From Abyssibius sp040880065 (lineage in GTDB: Bacteria > Pseudomonadota > Alphaproteobacteria > Rhodobacterales > Rhodobacteraceae), in contig JBBDJE010000017.1 in assembly GCA_040880065.1 (NCBI GenBank), positions 1 through 64,000 on the forward strand: 64,000 nucleotides of DNA, read 5' to 3'. A model generated the notes under the pieces. That model was not told the DNA's origin. It made no database searches and saw only the letters and a program-made list of their open reading frames with translations. The number at the start of each line of letters is the position of its first letter. Within the stretch, counting starts at the first letter, position 1. Of the stretch, positions 60,088-64,000 are shown one piece after another. Position numbers and translations under genes: made by a program.

Positions 60088-61353
60088 ATGAATATTCTGA
60101 TATTGGGCAGCGGCGGGCGTGAACACGCGCTGGCATGGGCGATTGGACAAAACCCGAAATGCGACAGGCTGATCTGCGCACCCGGCAATGCAGGCATAGC
60201 CGAGGTTGCCAACTGCGTAGCGCTGGATATCATGAGCGCCGATGCCGTGGTGGCACTGGCCAAGGCCGAGGCTGTTGATTTTGTGGTGATTGGCCCGGAA
60301 GCCCCGTTAGCCGCCGGTTTGGCCGATGCGCTTCGCGATGCGGGCATCCTGACCTTCGGGCCATCGGCTGCGGCGGCGCTGCTGGAAAGCTCCAAGAGCT
60401 TCACCAAAGAAATATGCGATGCGGCAAGCGCTCCAACCGCCGCATGGGCACGGTTTGAAGCCGCCGCCCCCGCGCTGGACTATGTGCGCGCCCAAGGTGC
60501 CCCCATTGTCATCAAGGCCGACGGTTTGGCCGCTGGTAAAGGCGTTGTCGTGGCCATGTCGCTGGCTGAGGCCGAAGCGGCTGTTGAAGAAATGTTTTCA
60601 GGCGGGTTCGGCGATGCAGGCGCCTCTGTGGTGATAGAAGAGTTCATGGATGGCGAAGAAGCCAGCCTGTTCGTGCTGACCGATGGCACCGATGTTCTGG
60701 CTTTGGCCGGCGCACAAGACCACAAGCGCGCCTATGATGGCGACCTTGGGCCGAATACCGGCGGCATGGGCGCCTATTCCCCTGCGCCGGTGCTCGATGA
60801 TGCGATGGTCGCGCAATGCCTGAACACTATTATCCGCCCGACCATTGCCGAAATGGCCAAACGCGGCGCGCCGTTTCGGGGCGTGCTTTTTGCGGGGTTG
60901 ATGATCAAGAACGGCATTGCGCGGCTCATCGAATACAACGTGCGCTTTGGCGACCCTGAATGTCAGGTGCTGATGGTGCGGCTTGGCGGCCAGATTCTGG
61001 ATGTGCTGCTGGCCTGCGCCGAAGGCAAGCTCGGCCAGGCGCAACTGAACTGGGCAAATGACCATGCGGTGACGGTGGTCATGTCGGCGCGCGGCTATCC
61101 CGGTGCTTATCGTAAAGGCGAGGAGATTGGCGGGATTGATGCCGCCAATGCCTTGGCGGGTGTGCAAGTGTTTCACGCAGGCACGGCGCGGGAAGGCGAC
61201 AAGATAGTGGCCCATGGCGGGCGGGTGCTGAATGTCACTGCACGCGCAGATAGCCTGCAAGAGGCGCGTGATCGTGCCTATGCGGCGGTTGCGTTGATTG
61301 ATTGGCCGGGCGGGTTTTACCGCACCGATATCTGCCACCGCGCGCTTGGCTAG
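60088..61353 (+). CDS. purD: Phosphoribosylamine-glycine ligase (GARS)
   Basis: A 421-residue ATP-grasp ligase for step 2 of purine synthesis: 5-phosphoribosylamine + glycine to GAR. NILILGSGGREHALAWAI, KADGLAAGKGVVVAMSLAEA, QDHKRAYDGDLGPNTGGMGA and YNVRFGDPECQVLMVRLGG are the family landmarks. Length is standard. The 70-bp gap to xseA holds both divergent promoters. Its 3' end overlaps the convergent FG-GAP gene by four bases. Confidence 0.97.
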   Translation: MNILILGSGGREHALAWAIGQNPKCDRLICAPGNAGIAEVANCVALDIMSADAVVALAKAEAVDFVVIGPEAPLAAGLADALRDAGILTFGPSAAAALLESSKSFTKEICDAASAPTAAWARFEAAAPALDYVRAQGAPIVIKADGLAAGKGVVVAMSLAEAEAAVEEMFSGGFGDAGASVVIEEFMDGEEASLFVLTDGTDVLALAGAQDHKRAYDGDLGPNTGGMGAYSPAPVLDDAMVAQCLNTIIRPTIAEMAKRGAPFRGVLFAGLMIKNGIARLIEYNVRFGDPECQVLMVRLGGQILDVLLACAEGKLGQAQLNWANDHAVTVVMSARGYPGAYRKGEEIGGIDAANALAGVQVFHAGTAREGDKIVAHGGRVLNVTARADSLQEARDRAYAAVALIDWPGGFYRTDICHRALG

Positions 61354-62069
61354 GGGCAGGTCAAAGCATCGTCGAGCGCGGCGGGGCTGGTCAACGCGCC
61401 AGCGTCGCGCAGCGTAATGCGCGCCCCCTCCAATCGCGCCACCAACACACGCTGCCAGTCGGGGCTTGCACCCACAACCTCGGGGCCGGTGCCGCAATCG
61501 CGCACGCCACCGCGAATGGCCGGATCACCAAACCGGTGATTGGTAATGCCGCTAACCTGTGCAATTTCGCGCAACTCTGTGCCCTCAAGCGTAAAAATGC
61601 GCAAGAGCCGCCCCAAATGCGGTGTTTCGATATAGGCAATATCAGTGCGGCCATCACCGTTGAAATCGCCAAAACCAGCAGGTGCCAGCCAGCGATTTGT
61701 GCGGCCGATAAAGGGTGTGGCGGCGATAAGCCCGTCAGCGCCATAAACCGAAAGCCGCGCGCCTTGGGTGATGTCGGTCTCGACCACCACCACTTCGGGC
61801 GCGTGGTCGCCGTTGAGGTCAACCAGGCGCGGCGCAATATCTTCAAACACGCGTGAAAGAGGCAGGCGCAGCACGCGGCGCGCACGATCCAGCCGCGCGC
61901 AAGCCGGACACAGGTCGATGCTTAAAACCAGCGCGCCCCATTCCTCGGCTTTGCCAAACACGCCATGCTGGTAGCGCGTTGTCGGCTCGGCAAACGCGGC
62001 ATCCAGCACAGCGGGCTGGGCTTGGGCGAAACTGGCGCAGACCGCCAGCACAAGGCCCAAAAGGCGCAT
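61350..62069 (-). CDS. Secreted FG-GAP/VCBS-repeat protein
   Basis: A 239-residue protein with a signal peptide (MRLLGLVLAVCASFAQAQ). It holds two FG-GAP-like calcium motifs: RLVDLNGDHAPEVVVVE and GFGDFNGDGRTDIAYIE (DxNxDGxxD type). Cys pairs (DLCPACAR and RDCG, LTCP) may form disulfides. Its start overlaps the ferredoxin stop by one base, so it is co-transcribed with fdx. Function not known; homologues in Rhodobacteraceae lie beside the same ferredoxin. Confidence 0.8.
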   Translation of the reverse strand: MRLLGLVLAVCASFAQAQPAVLDAAFAEPTTRYQHGVFGKAEEWGALVLSIDLCPACARLDRARRVLRLPLSRVFEDIAPRLVDLNGDHAPEVVVVETDITQGARLSVYGADGLIAATPFIGRTNRWLAPAGFGDFNGDGRTDIAYIETPHLGRLLRIFTLEGTELREIAQVSGITNHRFGDPAIRGGVRDCGTGPEVVGASPDWQRVLVARLEGARITLRDAGALTSPAALDDALTCP

Positions 62070-62392
62070 CAGATCTGCTTTTCGGGCATTTGCACGACCA
62101 GCCCGTCAAGCGCGTCAGACACTTTAAGCTGGCAGGTCAGCCGCGAGCGCAAACTGTCGGGTTGCCAGGCGAAGTCGAGCATGTCTTCTTCCATCGGGTC
62201 GCGGGCGGGTAGTTTTTCAACCCAGTCCGGGTCAACATAAACATGGCATGTGGAACAGGCGCAGGCACCGCCGCAATCGGCCTCGATCCCCGGAATGTTA
62301 TTATCACGCGCGCCTTCCATAACGGTCAGGCCGTTGGCAACCTCAACTTCGTGGCGGGTTCCGTTATGCTCGATATATGTGATCTTCGCCAT
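62069..62392 (-). CDS. fdx: 2Fe-2S ferredoxin, adrenodoxin type
   Basis: A 107-residue ferredoxin. Cluster ligands are in CGGACACSTC (C-x5-C-x2-C) and the later LTCQL. Such proteins (FdxB/Fdx6 types) donate electrons to P450s or to Fe-S assembly; the isc/suf genes are not here, so the partner is unknown. It is the upstream gene of the FG-GAP protein and divergent from the RTX gene. Confidence 0.93.
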   Translation of the reverse strand: MAKITYIEHNGTRHEVEVANGLTVMEGARDNNIPGIEADCGGACACSTCHVYVDPDWVEKLPARDPMEEDMLDFAWQPDSLRSRLTCQLKVSDALDGLVVQMPEKQI

Positions 62393-62623
62393 AAAACTTC
62401 CTTCCGGGTACTCTTTCGCGCCTATCTAGCCATTCAAGTGCGGCGGTTCCAGCCCCTTCGCGCCGCGACATGTGTGCTCTGCGACAGGGCCAACGGATTT
62501 GGGCGGATTTAACACTTTTTTTATTATTATTTTCAATGATTTAACCGTTAACCTTTCCTTCAGATGTATTTTGAATTTTATCTAATTTTGTGCGAGTTTG
62601 TGTGCATCAGATCGGGGGTCGTG

Positions 62624-63724
62624 ATGGCACATGTAAAGATTACAGCAACAGATTTTGGGTTTCACTTCTTGGGTGGCGCGGGCAATTTCGTGGCCCCCGA
62701 TACGTTTTTCGCAGGCCCGCTCAGCGGCAGCGCCACCATGCTTAAACTGGCCGGGTCTGGCGGCTGGATTGGTAGCGAAAGCCTGCGCCAGCCCATGTTC
62801 GGCATGCAAATTGATGCAAGCACGCCTGCCGATGGTGCCGTGCTTGGCGAAAGCAGCACAGTTACGGTGCGCGCCATTTCCTTTTGGCGGATGGAAGCGG
62901 GCGGTGCCGTTGAAATCGGTGAAATGGTGCTGCCAGAGCCATTGATCGTCAGCGCCTATTGGCAGACCACGGGCGCCGAAAATACGCCAGGCTGGGTGGC
63001 TGATATTGGCAGTGCGCTTGGCGATATGCTGGCACAAAGCGGCTATCGTTTCATTGGCGGTGCAGGTGATGATGTGTTCATCGCCAGTGTCGATGCCTAT
63101 TACATGCGTGGTGCCAGCGTTATCAAAGGCGGTGCTGGGAACGATACACTGATCGGCGGCATCGGAAATGACACGATCCGCGGCGGCACAGGCAATGACA
63201 ACCTGCACGATGTGAGTGGCACAAATGTGTTGAAAGGTGGCGCGGGCGATGACGACATTTTCGTTGGCGGCAGCGCCGGTGGCTCAATCGCGCGCGGCGG
63301 TAGTGGCAATGATGTGTTGCGCTCGGGCGCCGGCGCCGACACGCTCTATGGCGGTTCCGGGCATGATGTGCTGATCGGGGGCGCTGGCAATGACACGCTC
63401 TACGGCAATGGCGGGCGCGACCGGCTGGAAGGCGGCAGCGGCGATGACGTGCTCATTGGCGACAACGGGCGCGATATTTTGCAAGGCGGTAGCGGGGCCG
63501 ACACGTTTGTCTTTTTTGCCGACCAGCGCGGGGCCGACCGGATTACCAACTTTGAAGACGGCATTGATATTCTGCAAATCGAGGGGCTTGGCACCGGCAT
63601 ATCGGCGCTGAACATCGTGCAAAATGGCAGTGATACCGAGCTATACTGGAATGGCCGGCTGCAAGTTACGCTTGAGTATTTTGATGCCGTCAATCTCGGT
63701 GCCGATGATTTCGTCTTTATCTAA
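62624..63724 (+). CDS. RTX-repeat calcium-binding secreted protein
   Basis: A 366-residue protein. Residues about 1-145 are a beta-rich unrecognised domain without a Sec signal. Residues about 145-320 are RTX nonapeptide repeats (GGAGNDTLIGGIGNDTIRGG, then further GG.G.D.L. units), which fold as a calcium beta-roll. The C-terminal block (GADRITNFEDGIDILQIEGL) resembles a type I secretion signal region. Start at 62624 chosen for the GGGGG box. It is probably exported by a type I system encoded elsewhere. The upstream 180-bp gap is strongly AT-rich and contains TTAACC twice (62541-62553). Confidence 0.9.
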   Translation: MAHVKITATDFGFHFLGGAGNFVAPDTFFAGPLSGSATMLKLAGSGGWIGSESLRQPMFGMQIDASTPADGAVLGESSTVTVRAISFWRMEAGGAVEIGEMVLPEPLIVSAYWQTTGAENTPGWVADIGSALGDMLAQSGYRFIGGAGDDVFIASVDAYYMRGASVIKGGAGNDTLIGGIGNDTIRGGTGNDNLHDVSGTNVLKGGAGDDDIFVGGSAGGSIARGGSGNDVLRSGAGADTLYGGSGHDVLIGGAGNDTLYGNGGRDRLEGGSGDDVLIGDNGRDILQGGSGADTFVFFADQRGADRITNFEDGIDILQIEGLGTGISALNIVQNGSDTELYWNGRLQVTLEYFDAVNLGADDFVFI

Positions 63725-63767
63725 ATTTTAAGTTAACTCTGGCTAAAACCTCAGCCGAATTTCGCAC

Positions 63768-63796
63768 AAAAAAGGGGCGCTGTTTGCGCCCCTTTT
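63768..63796. terminator. Bidirectional terminator after the RTX gene
   Basis: AAAAGGGGCGC (63770-63780) pairs perfectly with GCGCCCCTTTT (63786-63796), loop TGTTT. It serves the convergent RTX and protease genes. Confidence 0.9.
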
Positions 63797-63813
63797 CCTG
63801 TTATCGAGCAGCT

Positions 63814-64000
63814 CTACAGCGCAAGCGCCACAAAGCGGCCATTGCCATCGCGGCGCACCAGCATCAGCACTGTGCGGCGCCCAGCTTCCGATGCGCGGCG
63901 GATCTGATCGACCACATCCGACGGGCGCGCAACCGTTTCCTGGTTCACCTCAACGATGATGTCACCCGGGCGCAGGCCTTTTGTTGCGGCCTCGCTCCCG
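63814..64000 (-). CDS. DegP/HtrA-type serine protease, C-terminal part
   Basis: The window ends inside this gene. The 61 C-terminal residues (ATKGLRPGDIIVEVNQETVA, then RRTVLMLVRRDG and a final VALAL) are the second PDZ domain of a periplasmic Do-like protease. Catalytic residues lie outside the window, so activity cannot be judged. Stop TAG at 63814-63816. Confidence 0.85.
   Translation of the reverse strand, partial: GSEAATKGLRPGDIIVEVNQETVARPSDVVDQIRRASEAGRRTVLMLVRRDGNGRFVALAL

Noticed and set aside
58461..60407. Extended xseA frame (648 aa)
   Set aside because: The first 130 residues run across the xseA-purD promoter gap and into purD and are low-complexity; MNALLDD at 60017 is the real start.

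Overview
The window looks like a chromosomal segment of a Rhodobacteraceae-type (Roseobacter-related) alphaproteobacterium. This rests on high G+C, gene order and content: gatCA, dnaX-ybaB-recR, the his operon, paired BCCT transporters, RTX and Hint-domain proteins, and a short alphaproteobacterial SRP RNA. Most of it is ordinary core chromosome. I saw no prophage, transposase, CRISPR array, rRNA or tRNA. No database search was possible, so family names rest on motifs, length and context.

Layout. 1-3250: end of an EEP-family phosphatase, a DUF1801 protein, RNase P RNA, ampD, rluB, tadA. 3285-3413: a short repeat element. 3438-7515: MBL-fold hydrolase, ceramidase-like membrane protein, gatC-gatA, a lipoprotein with a calcium-loop motif, and a cold-shock protein. 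7887-11088: BCCT transporter with UspA, then a voltage-gated-type K+ channel with a C-terminal Cys4 ribbon. 11394-16992: a six-gene stress/membrane cluster (41-aa membrane peptide, XpaC-like, TelA-like, lysine-rich coiled coil, SPFH+GYF_2, zinc-ribbon membrane protein). 17228-17908: SRAP/YedK. 18071-21780: an accessory block of unrecognised secreted and membrane proteins, including a module present three times. 21886-30033: M20 amidohydrolase + DUF1028 divergent from a peptide-type ABC importer (one protein fuses permease and ATPase) with a GntR regulator and two candidate operators. 30335-31972: second BCCT transporter.

32412-41378 is a leucine/isovalerate catabolism operon on the minus strand (liuA, liuB, liuD, liuE, liuC) headed by a perfect 28-bp palindrome. 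It carries passenger genes: a PIN/AbrB toxin-antitoxin pair with its own 11-bp inverted-repeat operator, an LprI-like secreted protein, and an AT-richer HEPN-motif gene seamlessly fitted between the two methylcrotonyl-CoA carboxylase genes. 41443-43393: divergent HupE/UreJ-type and DUF4198 proteins, probably metal related. 43455-47701: hisB-hisH-glsA-hisA-hisF-hisE with a glutaminase inside. 47720-49507: mannose-1-phosphate guanylyltransferase and a small conserved protein. 49755-52859: dnaX-ybaB-(AT-rich membrane gene)-recR. 52969-64000: PTP-like phosphatase, a Hint-domain gene broken by a 7-bp tandem duplication, rsgA, SRP RNA, FAD oxidoreductase, nudC, SRPBCC protein, xseA, purD, FG-GAP protein, ferredoxin, RTX protein, and the end of a DegP-like protease.

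The most interesting parts are the TelA/XpaC/SPFH cluster, the HEPN gene inside the leucine operon, the three-copy module block at 19739-21234, and the frameshifted Hint gene.
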